DNA from: Adiantum capillus-veneris
Lineage: Eukaryota; Streptophyta; Polypodiopsida; Polypodiales; Pteridaceae
Direction of reading: 5' to 3'
Length of the DNA stretch: 64,000 nucleotides
Assembly (NCBI GenBank): GCA_014529385.2
Contig: CM043955.1
Span: 138,249,108 to 138,313,107 of the forward strand
In this document: positions 1 through 11,971 of the stretch, piece by piece
Position numbering within the stretch: position 1 is the first letter of the stretch
How the letters are laid out: each line of letters begins with the position of its first letter
The notes under the pieces: generated by a model
What the model saw: only the letters and a program-made list of their open reading frames with translations
Told to the model about the DNA's origin: nothing
Databases searched by the model: none
Made by a program: the position numbers and the translations under genes

Positions 1-69
1 GACCCACAAGCGCGTGGAAGCAAGCATAGGGTGTCAACCTACACTCGACCGACTCACCGACTCCTAACT

Positions 70-1246
70 TGTAACATTTAATGGCCTAAAAACTTCTGTG
101 TAGCGGAAATTAGCATGAAAATAGTGGGCATTTCATTAGAATAGATTCTTAATGAGAATTACAAGAGTGCTTGGGTGGAGAGAGCAACAAAAAGCATAAC
201 ACCTAGTTAGATATGATGAACAATACTTTCAAAAGAGAGAGAAATTAAGCTATTGACAACAGTTGAGGACCGGATTTGCATGGAGCCGGTCCCCCCTCCA
301 AAAGGCTTTGTATTATGGTTTCTCCCATCAAGAGAGACATTGTACAATACAATTCTTTGTGTTCCTTCAAGACTAGCAAGTGCAATGAAGATGAAAGCTT
401 CATGCACTAAGCAAAACACTTAACAAACACAACATCAATTATCCCCGGTCTCAGACCCAAGACCTCACACACCTTCGAAGATGGTGAGAGCTAGCAGGGT
501 ATGAGAGTAGATTGAGAGGAAGAAGGAGTATCTTACGAGAAAGATGTACATCTCCTCACATAATCACTCATATTAGCATAGCTTAGCTTAGTAATTAGCT
601 TGGTAGAGGAGATGATCATGCATTGAAGCTTGGCTCTTGGTTGGATTTGCATCCACATGCCAAGAGTGTGTCGATGTAGGCTTCTATCTCACAAGCTTGG
701 AGTAGGTGATGAGCTCTCCATTAAAGCTTGGGAAGAGATAGTCTTCTTTTCTTCACACATGAGATTGTGTGAGTGTGTGTGTGATAATACCTTGCAAAAA
801 TCAGCCCCCTCTCTCTCTTGGGCGAGCCCTCTTGCTATCTCCCCATTGGACCTCCCTAGGGCTAGCCAATGACTATTAAGCAGCATAAGTGATAGCCTTC
901 TGACATGTGTCCCCCTTTCCCCTTTTGTGAGAGATTTAGGTAATTTAATAATTCAACTAAACTCTCATTGGACCCCTTTGCCTCCTGGCCAATAGGAATC
1001 AGGCAAGCCATTGGGCTGTTGAATGCTCAATGGACCCCTTGGGAGACTGTCCAATAGTCATCCAGGAGACTTAATTTTCATTGGTTCTTTTTATTAAGTG
1101 CTTTTAAATTAATTAAACTAGATCTACTCTAGCCTAATTCTCATTGGTCCACCTCCAAGGCCATCCAATAGAAATTGAGTACACCTTGTGGGCATCTGGG
1201 CTAGGGAGGTGACATGTGTCCCTCATTCCCTTTGTGTAAAGGGAGC

Positions 1247-1284
<38 letters not shown>

Positions 1285-1661
1285 CTTTCTCTCTCATCCC
1301 CTACATGCAAGGCTCGCCCCCTCCCAAGTAGGGATTGCAAAGACTTTTTCGTACACACACAAAGCATCCAATTCCCTTAAGGTTGACCTTTGGACACAAC
1401 CATTGAATTTTGGAACCTTAGCATTTTGGAAGTCTTAATGGGCTGAACCTTAGGGTCTTTTTAGCCCATTGTTGCACATGTCTCTTTTGCAGATGGCCCC
1501 CCCTTTGGATCCCTATTTTCCCTCCTTTGGATCCCTACTGTGGCCGGTCTGCTAGCTTAACCAATATTCTAGCTTTTTCTCCCCTGGCACTTCCCCATAT
1601 TAAATGATCAGTTTAACATGACAAAATCATTTAGAAGAATTAGATATTGATTATTATGACA
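70..1661 (-). repeat. 3' LTR of element I (left end uncertain)
   Basis: Read on the minus strand, the LTR begins TGTCATAATAATC directly after the purine tract, so the edge at 1661 is well supported. The other end is not: I place it at TGTAAC (70) only because that gives TG...CA termini with TGTCAT/ATGTTACA ends. The stretch contains (GT)17 and an array of ATTGG/CCAAT pairs (about 843-1170) that would lie in the U3-like part. No matching second LTR is in the window. Confidence 0.4.
1249..1283. repeat. (GT)n microsatellite, about 17 units
   Basis: Uninterrupted GT dinucleotide run inside the presumed element I LTR. Confidence 0.95.
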
Positions 1662-1680
1662 TTACCTCTCTCTTGAAATC
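1662..1680 (-). other. Polypurine tract of element I
   Basis: On the minus strand this reads ATTTCAAGAGAGAGGTAA and abuts the LTR start. It is the plus-strand-synthesis primer position expected between pol and the 3' LTR. The analogous tracts of the B and E elements in this window also contain TTTCAAGA before the LTR, which supports the call. Confidence 0.75.
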
Positions 1681-2016
1681 ATAGTCGTCCTCGACTATGG
1701 TGTAAAGAAGATAAAGCATATTCATGAGTCCTTTTCTTAGCGGGTAGAGGATCCCTATGTTACCCTACGACATCATTCCACAATGGATGACTAGTCCATT
1801 TGGCGCTTGAGAGTCTGAGGCTGCCGCAATCAGGTCTGCACATTAATCCTATCAATCTTCCATAGTAGAGTGACAAGCTCTACTTGGTGTTTGGGAGACG
1901 TCATCTCCGCAAACTTGATCTAAGCATGCATACTACTTCATTTTTGTGCACAATAAAGAAAAAGAGAGTCTTATAAGACAAAAACTTTGTTCATTTTTAA
2001 CATTTTGTACATTTGC

Positions 2017-2658
2017 TTACTCTTGGGAAGCATTGTAAGCATTGACAAGGTTTAGGTTATCCTTTAATTGTATGCCTTGCATCCATCTAGCATCTTCAAA
2101 AGGATAATTCTTAAACTTAATAAGATATCGTCGGATAGTCTTACCGCCCCTTAGTACCTTGTCTTCATGTCAGAGAATGGACTCGGGCTGCAGCACCTCC
2201 TCTTGGTCCTCGATCTCCAGTGGGTCTTCAATTATTGGTTCTTGAGGTGGGTCTTCAATAGTTGGTTCTTGAGGTGGCTCTCCTTTGTAAGGCTTTAATA
2301 GTCTCACATGGAAAGCATTGTGTATGATCCAATGATTGGGCAACTTGAGTTGATAGGCCATCTCATTGATTGGCCTAAGAATCTGGAAGGGACCATAGTA
2401 CCTTTTTGCTAGTTTAGCATAGTACTTTTGGTGTCCCGTAGGATTCTTGCCCGTCGTGTGCCTTAATCGAGCCTTGGGAAACTTTAATAAGACCCAATCA
2501 TTTTCTTTAAAGGCTTGGGCTCTTTTGTGCTTGTCAGCAGCAGCCTTTTGTCTTTGCTGTGAGATAGAGATAGCATCCCTAATCTTTTGAAAAGATTCTT
2601 GTAGGTATCGGCTATACTCATCTGCAGCGAAGATCTTCCCATGTACCTTAAGTAGCAA
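2017..2658 (-). pseudogene. Integrase C-terminal region with chromodomain-like tail (element I)
   Basis: The 162-residue open frame (2658-2170) holds the integrase C-terminal GPY/F-type region: [11 protein letters not shown] near residue 85, then MAYQLKLP and [11 protein letters not shown]. After the TGA at 2170-2172 the same frame continues to TAA at 2017-2019 with RRYLIKFKNYP and DARWMQG, a chromodomain-like block typical of chromovirus integrases. The chromodomain is thought to guide integration to modified chromatin. The frame joins the upstream integrase through a one-base shift in an A-run near 2660. The tail is recognisable but would not be made from this copy without readthrough. Confidence 0.8.
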
Positions 2659-2667
2659 GGGACTTTT

Positions 2668-3666
2668 TTATCTTCCCTCAATTACCTCCAAAGGTGTTTT
2701 TCCCGTGGAAGTATGTATAGTGTTATTGTAAGCATACTCCAGTAAGGGTAAGTACTTCTCCCATTGGGATCTTTGATCTACTTTCGTTACATAGGCTTTT
2801 AGTAGATCAAGAATTGTTAGGTTAGCTATTTCACTTTGGCCATCCGTTTGTGGATGATAGGTGGAAGAGAAGTTTAGCCTTGTCCCTAAATTCTCAAAGA
2901 GACCCTTCCAGAAATTACTGGTCATTCTAGGATCTCTATCCGACACTATGGAGATTGGCAAGCCATGGTACTTGAAAATTTGTGAAATGAAGACGGTTGC
3001 CATTTGATGGGCTTTGATAGTCTTTTTGACAGGTATAAAATGAGCTTGTTTACTGAACGTGTCTACTATCGTCCATATTCCCGTATTCCCATGGATAGAC
3101 TTAGGCAATCCAAAGATAAAATCCATGGATATGCTCTCCCATGGTGAATTAGGGATTGGCAAGGGTTGAAGCAATCCAAGTTGCTTCCCTCTATCAAATT
3201 TTGTCTTTTGGCATACCACACATTTAGAAACATACTCTTGTATGTTCACTTTCATGGTAGGCCAATAAAAATATGTTTCAATTCCCTTTAAGGTAGACTG
3301 AATCCCTCTATGCCCCGCATAAGGTGGATCATGTGATTCATACATTACTTTCTCACGTAGTGAGTTAGTAACACATAGTCTATTGTCGTAGAGAAGATAA
3401 CCATCTTGTAAAGTAAATGGTTCTTCTTTCTTCCCTAATGCAAGGGCTGAAATCACATCTCTAAAATCGGGATCAATAGCATACTCATCTATCATTGAAG
3501 ATAGATCATTGTGAGTTGCTATGCAAACCGCATTCACTCTCGGCCATCTTGAGAGTGCATCGGCTACTTGATTATGCTTGCCAGCAATGTGAGCAATATG
3601 AAAATGAAATGGCGAAAGAAAATTTTCCCACCTCATTTGTTTGTCGGAGAGCTTGGTCTGTGTCAT
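2668..3666 (-). pseudogene. RNase H end and integrase core (element I)
   Basis: A 332-residue open frame. It opens with the end of RNase H and its connection (KLSDKQMRWENFLSPFHF, then VADALSRWP). The integrase zinc-binding HHCC module follows (SHDPPYAGHRG ... SKCVVCQKTKF). The catalytic core carries all three acidic residues in context: SMDFIFGLP, IVSDRDPRM and HPQTDGQSEIAN. It is separated from the upstream RT frame by a single TAG at 3670-3672 and from the C-terminal part by a frameshift near 2660. The core looks competent in sequence, so the element decayed recently or was silenced before the stops arose. Confidence 0.9.
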
Positions 3667-3669
3667 GAA

Positions 3670-5319
3670 CTACTTAAGACTTTGGTGATCCGTTCGCAGA
3701 ATGAAAGCAGTCCTCAATAAATAGTGCTTCCATGAGTCTAAGGCATGTAGAACTGCAAGGAGTTCCTTTTCATATATGCCTAAAGCTTGCTCAACAGGGT
3801 CGAGCCTTCGACTCTCATAGCCTATGGAGTGCCCTTCTTGGAGCAAAATAGCTCCAAGGCAATCACCACAAGCATCACATTGGACCTCAAATGGTTTTGA
3901 GAGATCCGGTAGTGTGAGCACAGGTTGAGAGATAAGCTTTTCGAAAGCATTGTTCTCCTTAGCAGACCATGTATACCTAACGCTTTTCTTTGTAAGGTCA
4001 TGTAATGGTCCCGCAATTTGTGAGAACTTTTCTATGATGCGTCTATAGTATGCACACATACCTATAAAGCTTCTTAGTTCATGAAGATTCCTTGGTTTAG
4101 GCCATCCTTTTATTACCTCTAACTTTGATGGATCCATTTGGATGCCATCTTGAGAGATAATGTGACCTAAATACTGAATCTCTTGCAAGAAAAAAACACT
4201 TTTCTTTCGATTAACATAAAGTTTATTCTCTCTCAAAACTTGAAATATTACCTGGAGGTGTTGCTTGTGTTCGTCTAATGAATTAGAGTAGATGATAATA
4301 TCATCAAAGAACACTCCAGTGAAGGTTCGAGGAGGCCTGAACAGCTTCTCCATCAAGCGGTTGAATGTGGCCGGTGCATTGGTCAAGCCAAAAGGCATGA
4401 CAATATATTTGTAAAGACCAAATGTGGTGCGAAATGCGGTCTTTACAATGTCTTGATCAACTATCCTTATTTGATGATAGCCACTTTTTAGGTCAATCCT
4501 ACTGAAGTAGGTCGATCCTTGTAGCTTATCAAATAGGTCTTCTACCCGTGGAACGGGAAACCTATTTTTGATAGTGATCTTATTTAGTGCTCTATAGTCG
4601 ACACACATACGATATGTGCCGTCTTTCTTTTGCAATAATAGCACAGGTGAGAAAAATGGAGATTTGCTAGGCCTAACCATGCCCTTTTCAACTAACTCAT
4701 GCACTTGCCGCATAATCTCCTCTTGTTGAGCTTGAGAAACTCTATAAGGAGGTTTGTTAGGCGGTGAACTTCCTGGAAGAAGTTCAATTTCATGGTCATC
4801 ATTACCTCGTTTAGGAGGTAGCTCACAAGGGATGTCGTCAATAAAAACATCTTGAAACCCCTTGAGAAAATTGGATAACTCTAATTCCTTTTGGTTGCTT
4901 TTATTTTCTTTTGCTAAAGCATTAGGTTCATTTTGAGAATCTTTAACAAAAATCATGTACACGGAAATAGAGCTCTTTATTGACTTGTTGAAAGCTGGTG
5001 TATGTACAATGGGAATAGTGTTACCCATTTCTTTAGCATCTATATACATGTCTTTTTCCCTAAACTTAAAGGAGATTCTCCTTTCAGGGAATTTAACATT
5101 GGCAGCCAAGCGGTCAAACCATGGTGCCCCTAGGATTACATCCTCATGCGTGAGAGGAGAGATAAAGAAGTCCTCTTTGTCCACATAGCTTTGAACATGA
5201 AGCCTCAATTTCCCGATTAAGGGAGTGACTGAAGCTTCTTGCTCCTTGAAAGCACTGTCTGCGAGTAGGACATCTCCCATCTCGTAGGCTTGTATGCCTA
5301 GCTTGGTGGCCAACTCCAT
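3670..5319 (-). pseudogene. Protease, reverse transcriptase and RNase H (element I pol)
   Basis: A 549-residue open frame. The protease starts just upstream of the first Met: the same frame stays open to about 5400 and carries FDPGSTHNFIS, where most relatives have DSGA or DTGA. Inside the frame are the protease flap region (DVILGAPWF), the linker (ELPPKRGNDDHEIEL), RT with [43 protein letters not shown] and the catalytic FFDDIIIYS, and RNase H with FEVQCDACG, YEKELLAVLHAL and RTDHQSL. The protease frame overlaps the end of the gag frame in another phase, as expected once the gag frameshift near 5550 is taken into account. It ends at a TAG in the RNase H-IN connection. Confidence 0.92.
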
Positions 5320-5375
5320 AGATATAAAATTATGAGTAGAACCAGGGTCAAAGAGAATAAAAGCATCATGTTCTC

Positions 5376-6447
5376 TTACCTTTCCCCAAGCATGGCATAG
5401 AGGAGATCCTTTGTGATGAGTTTGGTGAGTCTCCTCCTCTTGGATTTAAACCAAGGAAGCTCTAGGAGGATCTTGGAGGTTGTTCTTTTGGGGACAAGCG
5501 CGGTACGCTTGCCCTTGTTCTCCACACTTGAAACACCGGTTATCCTTGTGAAACGCTCAAGCTCTTCAGGAGAGAGTTTTTTTTTACCTTTGTAAAATCC
5601 CTTGTCTTTAGCTTTGTTGGAGTTGCCCTTAGGAGACTTTTGGACATTGTCCTTCCCCTTAGGCTCGTTGGAACCCTTGTTTTCCGTGGGCTTATTATTT
5701 CTTTTAGACCCCGTTTGGAAATTGATTCGAGAGGCCACCATAGTATGGTGTATTACCGCCGATATGGTACGTGGCCTTTGGGAGTTGACATACTCCGCCA
5801 TTTCTTCGGTTAAGCCCGCACAAAATTGTTGCTTTTGCTCTCCAAAATCCAACTTTTTGAAGACAGTGGCTTTGAGTTGTAGGTCCCAAAACTTGTCTAC
5901 ATATTTTTGGATGGATTCATAGGGAGAGAGCTTTAAGCTTCGCCATTCGGTGAGTACTTTGTCTTTGGCATCGGTGGCCAAAAACTGCTTCATAATGGAA
6001 GCTCTTAAAGCTTTCCATGTTCGTGGAGCTTCACTGTTGGCTCGTAGGCTAGACCACCATTTCCTGGAGGACTTTTGAAAGTGCATAGCTACATGGCGTA
6101 GCTTAGAGGACTCAGTGAAGCCCTCATCTCCAAACGCCGCATCAAACTGTTGGATAAAGGCCAAGACTTTGTCCGTAGCACCAAAGGTGCCATCATAGGT
6201 AAGGAAAGAGATGCTCTTCCCTCCCTCTTTGAACTTCTTCAGCTTGGATGACCTCTTCCATGTGGCATAGGATTTCCTATGGCCTCTTCTTTTTGATGGT
6301 TCAAAGGTTGCACCATCACTTTCTTCAGAAGGTGAAGAATTTGAAGAAGGTGGAGAAGAGGGTGACCTCTTTCTTGCCTTTTTCTTGTCTTGATCTTCGT
6401 CGTCTTCACCATCACTTTCATAAGAGGAAGAGGAGAATCCACTCTAG
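5376..6447 (-). pseudogene. Gag polyprotein (element I), 5'-truncated
   Basis: The frame is open from a TAG near 6450 down to 5376. The N-terminal part is acidic and serine-rich (ESDGEDDEDQD, SSNSSPSEES), then KLKKFKEGGKSISF and the gypsy Gag core (LAFIQQFDAAFG, KWWSSL, EWRSLKL, FCAGLTEEMAEY). A Lys-rich region follows. A shift near 5550 moves the nucleocapsid knuckle into another frame; there it reads C-FK-C-GEQG-Q-AYRA-C, with Gln where the zinc-binding His belongs. The FKEGG-to-FIQQFD block matches the gags of G, G2, E1 and E2, so these families are related. No start codon for the original protein is visible. Confidence 0.82.
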
Positions 6448-6450
6448 TAC

Positions 6451-7599
6451 TTGCATTGCCATATCCCTTGTGCCATTTAGAAGTAAAAAATATTAAATAT
6501 TCAAAGCCTCCACCATTGGAGGTCGGCTACAAACAGTAGCAGCTTGCAACTATTACTGCTTATAGCTATGTGCAATGATTAGGCTTGTACTTTTAAACGA
6601 AATGCTTGACATCAAATAAGTGATCTACGTCTTCAAAATATTGGCTAGTTTTTTCATGAGTAATTTAGAATAAACATTTAGTAAAAAATTAGAATAAAAC
6701 ACTTTTATGAGTAATTGAAAACAAAACATTTAAACAGTATTTTTTGGTTTCCAAAATAGTTTTTTCCTCAAAATGGTGAATGGGGCTCTCATCTCCAAGT
6801 GGACATTTAAAGAAAGAAATTAGGATCTTTGAGGGGACAATTACAAGAACTAGAGATAGATTTAGAATAAGTGGTAATCAAATGGACAATTGAGATCATT
6901 GATTTGTCACTGAATCACTTGCCCCTACTTTACGACAAATAAAAAAATTCAATGTGTCCTTTTTTCATGGCTATTTAGATAGACAAGTGTGAAGATGGAA
7001 AACATAGTACTACTTGTCACTATCACAAAAGGTTGTATTCTAGGATATCCAAGTGGATCCAAGGCTATGTTTTTCCATTTCAATCAAGGATGACTTGACT
7101 GATTCCATGTACCTTGAGGGTAAACCAAAACCATGGACCTAAGTGAGTTCAAATGATTGTTGCAAGATAACTTTACTTGAAGCAATCATGGGAAAAGAGA
7201 AAGTGCACATGGAAAATCACCAGCTTTCAAACATTTTTGGAAGAAATTATTCCTCTAGTTCAAGATTAAAGGTTGGCTCTGCTCTTATCGGTAATGGTTG
7301 GTTTTCATTATGGTTGATTATGGTGGCTCTTGAAAAGAGACAACATGCCTCTCTTGTTGGTGATGGGTTTGACCATCCAATGTTGCTAACAAAAACTCTT
7401 TAGAATTTTGGTGGCTCCTAAAAAGGGACAACATGCCTCTCTTGTTGGTGATGAGTTTGACTAGATAACGTTGCTTTTAAAAAAAATGTTTATTTCCATA
7501 TTTCCATGGTAGTCACTTTCCTTGTCAAGGTGGACCTATAGAAAAATGTTATATCTCTAAAATGTCTAGATTTATCAGAGAGCATTCACGCATCTTGGT
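6451..7599. other. AT-rich stretch without a recognisable gene
   Basis: No credible coding sequence; short ORFs lack any family signature. It contains a local duplication (7321-7387 and 7409-7475). Confidence 0.6.
7321..7475. repeat. Tandem duplication of about 67 bp
   Basis: The segment beginning TGGTGGCTCTTGAAAAG (7321) recurs at 7409 with a few substitutions. Both copies share ACAACATGCCTCTCTTG and GTTGGTGATG. Confidence 0.8.
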
Positions 7600-7858
7600 T
7601 GGGCAAGAGAGGGCGGCTCCCAAAAGATTTATTTGTATGATGCACGTGTTGTTGATGTAATAAATGTTTATATTCAATGCATCAAGCAATATAAGCTCTA
7701 TGAGGTGCATGTGAAGGATGAGCCCTTTTGCACATGCAATAATTTTGAGCGATAAGAGAAAGAGAAGAAATCATATTTAGCATGCAAGCATGTGTATCTT
7801 GTGTGCATACATAATTTGAGACTACATCACAAGCAGTACTTGATTATCCATCAATTTT
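7600..7858 (+). pseudogene. SWIM zinc-finger domain remnant
   Basis: One plus-strand frame reads KIYLYDARVVDVINVYIQ, then YKLYEVHVKDEPFCTC (CxC at about 7730-7738), an in-frame TAA, and after it SYLACKHVYLV (CxH at about 7791-7799). The CxC...CxH spacing with the surrounding 'transport to C-T-C, then K-H' pattern fits the SWIM domain found in MULE/FAR1-type transposases and in SWIM-domain host proteins. The frame closes at TAA about 7856. No transposase core or terminal repeats are seen, so whether it came from a Mutator-like element or a host gene is open. It is broken by the stop. Confidence 0.5.
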
Positions 7859-9441
7859 AATTGAGTGATAAAGATCTCACTTTCATTCGATCATTGTAAG
7901 CCAACCCTGATGCATTCATCCTATTCAAGAGTAGAAAAAGAGTGGACTCCCAATGAGTCACTTTATTTTGAATATTTTTTTAAGGAAACTCTTGATAATT
8001 TTATAAATGTGTTTGGAATATGTTTTTTTTTGGATAGGCGAATGAATGTTATTTAATTTGTTCCAATTCTATGCTCCATTGAATGTTACCGTTGTTTGGT
8101 GTTGAACATATTTTGTATATGTGTAAAAACTTGTGGAAATGTTGTTCCTTTCACAATAGGCACAATAATTCTTTTAGAATTTTATGAATCTATATCTTTA
8201 AAAAACATCCAATGCATTGTACCAAACACACAAACCTAGTTTAGGCTATGGTCACTCAAGGCTCATTTCACACTGACATCACCCGACCACCTCTAATAGC
8301 ACGGAACTTTCCACTGGCACAATTGTGTTACTATGCTTAAAAAGGCTATAGTTGTGTTACTATAATAAAAAAGGACGAGTTTTCAAATTGTACCAGTTCC
8401 TTGCTGGCTAACTCTCTTTTTCTCTCTCATGTCTGTGCCTCGCTCTCCCTCTCGCTACTTGTTGTTGCCCATGATGCTCTGAGCCTATGTACCTATCGTA
8501 GTCACAATTTGTTGAAGCTTATTGGTAACTAACCCTTGTGTGGCCATGCCCTTATCAACTACACCTTTCACTTCTGGGTTTTGCATTGTAACAGAATTGC
8601 TAAGCGGTAAAATATTTAAAATAGAGTGCACCACATTTTGAATTGCAAAGTTTGAGAGCTTTTAAGCTTCATATCTCACTCCTGGCATTGCCTTGTAAGA
8701 GTGGTGCTAATCTATATGGTTGACTACATATGCTTAGGAAAGTTTTGAGGATTAAATTTGTGGATTTAAGTGCTATGTTGGATATCCCTGACCCAAAATT
8801 GACAAGGAAAGGGTTGGTTTCCTTAATGATGATCAACCGTACCATATGTCCTTCTCTTTTTGTCTTTGTTGGCCATTAATATATATGGGGTAATCCCAAC
8901 GTGTGTTTAAGTATGAAAGATCCCCTCATAATTGAACCATACTTAGACAATTGCATTAAATAATATATTAAATAACAATATTTCAAAACAAGATGTCATA
9001 AATCATTTCATATACACCAATACATCATTCTGTATCTAATGGATAATACAATCATTTAGATCAAAAATTTGATCTTTGCTCATTACAATATAATATCTTA
9101 GTGTTGTATCTTATGTGCCCATACTTTGGGATGAGCTTCCACTACATCTACATGTAGAAGGATCCAGCTGGTACATTTACTGGTACATTGGACGATCTTC
9201 CGTTATTGCTACAGTTTTCGTTGTAATCCCAAGGAAAGAATCTCTTACCTGCCACCATCCAAGAAACACAAGCCTGTCAGAACTAGCATTACTTGGGAAG
9301 ACAGGTGTCAATGACTCCCTCCCCTTGTTATTGGTGTCAAAAATTACAACACAAACTACCACCATAACAAAGATCTAATATCAAGTTTGAGCCATTTATT
9401 TAGGCTAATTTTTACATCTCTTAATTCTAGAAAAAATTGGA

Positions 9442-10166
9442 CAGCATCTCCTTTGTAAATTGGATCAATTTTCAAAAGTCCAGTCTACTACCATCTCTTC
9501 CGAGACCCCCACTTGAGGATTAAGGCTCTTTTAATTTGAACGAATTTCAAAGTAAAACATTTGTGTTAAAAATTATGTACTTATCCAAGAGCATCAAAAA
9601 GTACTTTGTAATTGTGAAGTCACCACTATATACTTACCTTCATCAGAAGTGATTTCCTACATACAAAGATAGAAGTACATGTCTATAAGGCCATTTTGCT
9701 AGGTGGATGTTTTAAGTTGGACAACATATTATTTACATACAGATTGTATTTCAAAAGTTCCAGTCATTACCACTTCCTCGAAGATCTTTACCAGAGGCAT
9801 AAGCATATTTATATAATTTGATTGAGCTCGAAAGATCGATAATATCTTAAGCTATTAAGTAAAAATCCAAAAATAACCTAATCTGTGTAAACTAGATCTG
9901 AGTGTCGAGCTACAATCCATGGAGGTAGCCCAATGGAAGTTGTATGCACCATATAAGGCTGATGTTTAATTTCTTCTGTAAAGTCAGCCTATAAAGTCTA
10001 CAATCATTATTAAAATAGAAGAGAGGTAGCATCACTCCAGCTTCTGGTAGTAAAGAACTCTAATAGAAAGAATTCGGGAGCATCTCCTTTGTAAAACGGA
10101 CAATATTTCAAGTTTCCAATCAATGCCATCTCTGTTGAGACCCTCACATGAGGTTTAAGGCTCTAG
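9442..10166. repeat. Diverged repeat of about 90 bp, two full copies and one partial
   Basis: A segment with GCATCTCCTTTGTAAA, then CCATCTCT, then GAGACCC and TTAAGGCTCT occurs at 9442-9532 and 10077-10166. A partial relative (TTTCAAAAGTTCCAGTC...) is at about 9745-9800. The copies differ by substitutions and small indels, so the duplication is old. Confidence 0.65.
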
Positions 10167-10660
10167 AAACCAATACATATGTGTTATTTTCAAGTCAAAA
10201 AATCCATCATGCAAAACAGGTCATGCCAAATTCTGAAGTCTACAGACAATTCTCTTTATGATGCAGTAAACTAGCTATGTATGTTCAATCATCAATTAGA
10301 CCAGTCCTGCACAGTCAACAAAGCCCAATGGTCATACATATTTTGCTAATGATAGTCATTCCACATCCATACATTTATTATTACTTTTGCCAAGTTCCGA
10401 GAGCAAGCAAATATCTCTGTGATAAAAAAAGCCAATGCCGAAAATTGATTAACTCCAAGTCTAAAGGGTAATTTAGACCCATCAGGTCACCCCATTTCAG
10501 TATTACAACTCTGAGTGTCAAACCCCAAACATAATCCGATACATAAACTTTAGTGTCGACTTTCAGTAACCAAATGACTAACGTAGTTAGCAATCCAGGT
10601 AGATATCAGTGCCAATGGATCCCCAACTCAGGTCCATCAACTCAGGCAAACTCACATCAG

Positions 10661-11262
10661 TGAATAGAAAATCCAGAAACTTCAAATTATGCTACGTACA
10701 AAACCTGGAAATGGACACTACTACTTGCAGCTTTCAATTGTTTTTCTGTCCAAAAAACCTTCTAAGAACTTGTTACTTATCAAAAACTCAAAATATATTG
10801 AGTAGGTGCAATTGCGATCATGTCAAATCACTCAGTCACAGGTATGCAACAATATATCAGCACCAGCATGTTTTTTTTCTTTTTCTGTTCTGTCCGATCT
10901 CTATATGAATTTACAATACCATCCGATCTCTATATGAATTGCATGATATGAGAAAAACCATATTTATTATTAAGTTGTAGCTGATTAGATGTCAAAACAC
11001 AACACTTGTACACTTTCTCCAAATCTTGAGCAGAAAAAGCAATGTTTTAAGAGAATCCAACTACATATTTAGTAGGTGCCGATGGCCAAGGACTTTATGT
11101 CCCAACGACCTAGCAATAACAATATGCAGCCTGATAGAAACAGCCAGCAAGTTGAAAGGCCAACCACTGATTGTCATCAATGGATAGAAAATCCAAAAAA
11201 TTCACATTATGCTAAGTAACAAAAACCTGCAAAGGGACACTACAAGTTGCAATTTCCAAATG
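10661..11262. repeat. Diverged direct repeat, about 520 bp apart
   Basis: A segment of about 80 bp containing ATAGAAAATCCA, TTATGCTA, AAACCTG and GGACACTAC is present at 10661-10740 and again at 11182-11262. A shorter motif (AGTAGGTGC) recurs near 10800, 11070 and 11540. Confidence 0.65.
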
Positions 11263-11813
11263 AATCATCCATATTGCTCAATCTTTAACATATAAGATAA
11301 AATAAAGAAACATCATTATTTGTATAGCCATCTGCACTGCAAAGTCCAACAACAACCAGCTGATATAGGGTCCTAAGTATCAATATGTGCAATCATGATG
11401 ATCTCTCAAAAGCTTGTTTGCATATGGTTAGTATGCTTTCTTGAATTCCTTTCAACTTAACGGATTCGTTAAGTTTACCAATATTTAAGACCAAAAGAGT
11501 ATATCACATATAGTACAAATGAAACCCAAAAAGTACTGAGTAGGTGCAGATGCACCTACCTGTATTGCATTGTTTTTCGTTGCACAAGCATGAATAGGTT
11601 TGTGATGATCGTCGACGGATGAATCCATGTGTGCAAGAAGAGCACCCTTATAGCATCTTTCCACTCTGAGCTTGTGAGTGATCTCCCAATGAGCTGACAA
11701 ATGATGCCATCTTTTGACCAAAGTATATACAGTCCACTACCATTCCTCCAGATGAGAAGAGTGACAGTAAATATTGATTATCATGTCTAATGCATAGACC
11801 TTGTGTGCAACTC

Positions 11814-11971
<158 letters not shown>

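Larger units (their letters stand above)
70..6450 (-). mobile_element. Element I: Ty3/gypsy chromovirus, 5'-truncated
   Basis: A minus-strand LTR retrotransposon. In transcription order it has gag (ending 5376), protease-RT-RNase H (to 3670), integrase (to 2668) and an integrase tail with a chromodomain-like end (to 2017), then a polypurine tract and the start of a 3' LTR (right edge 1661). Domain order PR-RT-RH-IN defines Ty3/gypsy; the chromodomain-like tail puts it with chromoviruses. Only a handful of lesions interrupt it: a frameshift near 5550, TAG at 3670-3672, a frameshift near 2660 and TGA at 2170-2172. No primer-binding site or second LTR lies right of gag, so the 5' end is lost near 6450. 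The left limit (70) is a guess from a TG dinucleotide and is not supported by a target duplication. Confidence 0.85.
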
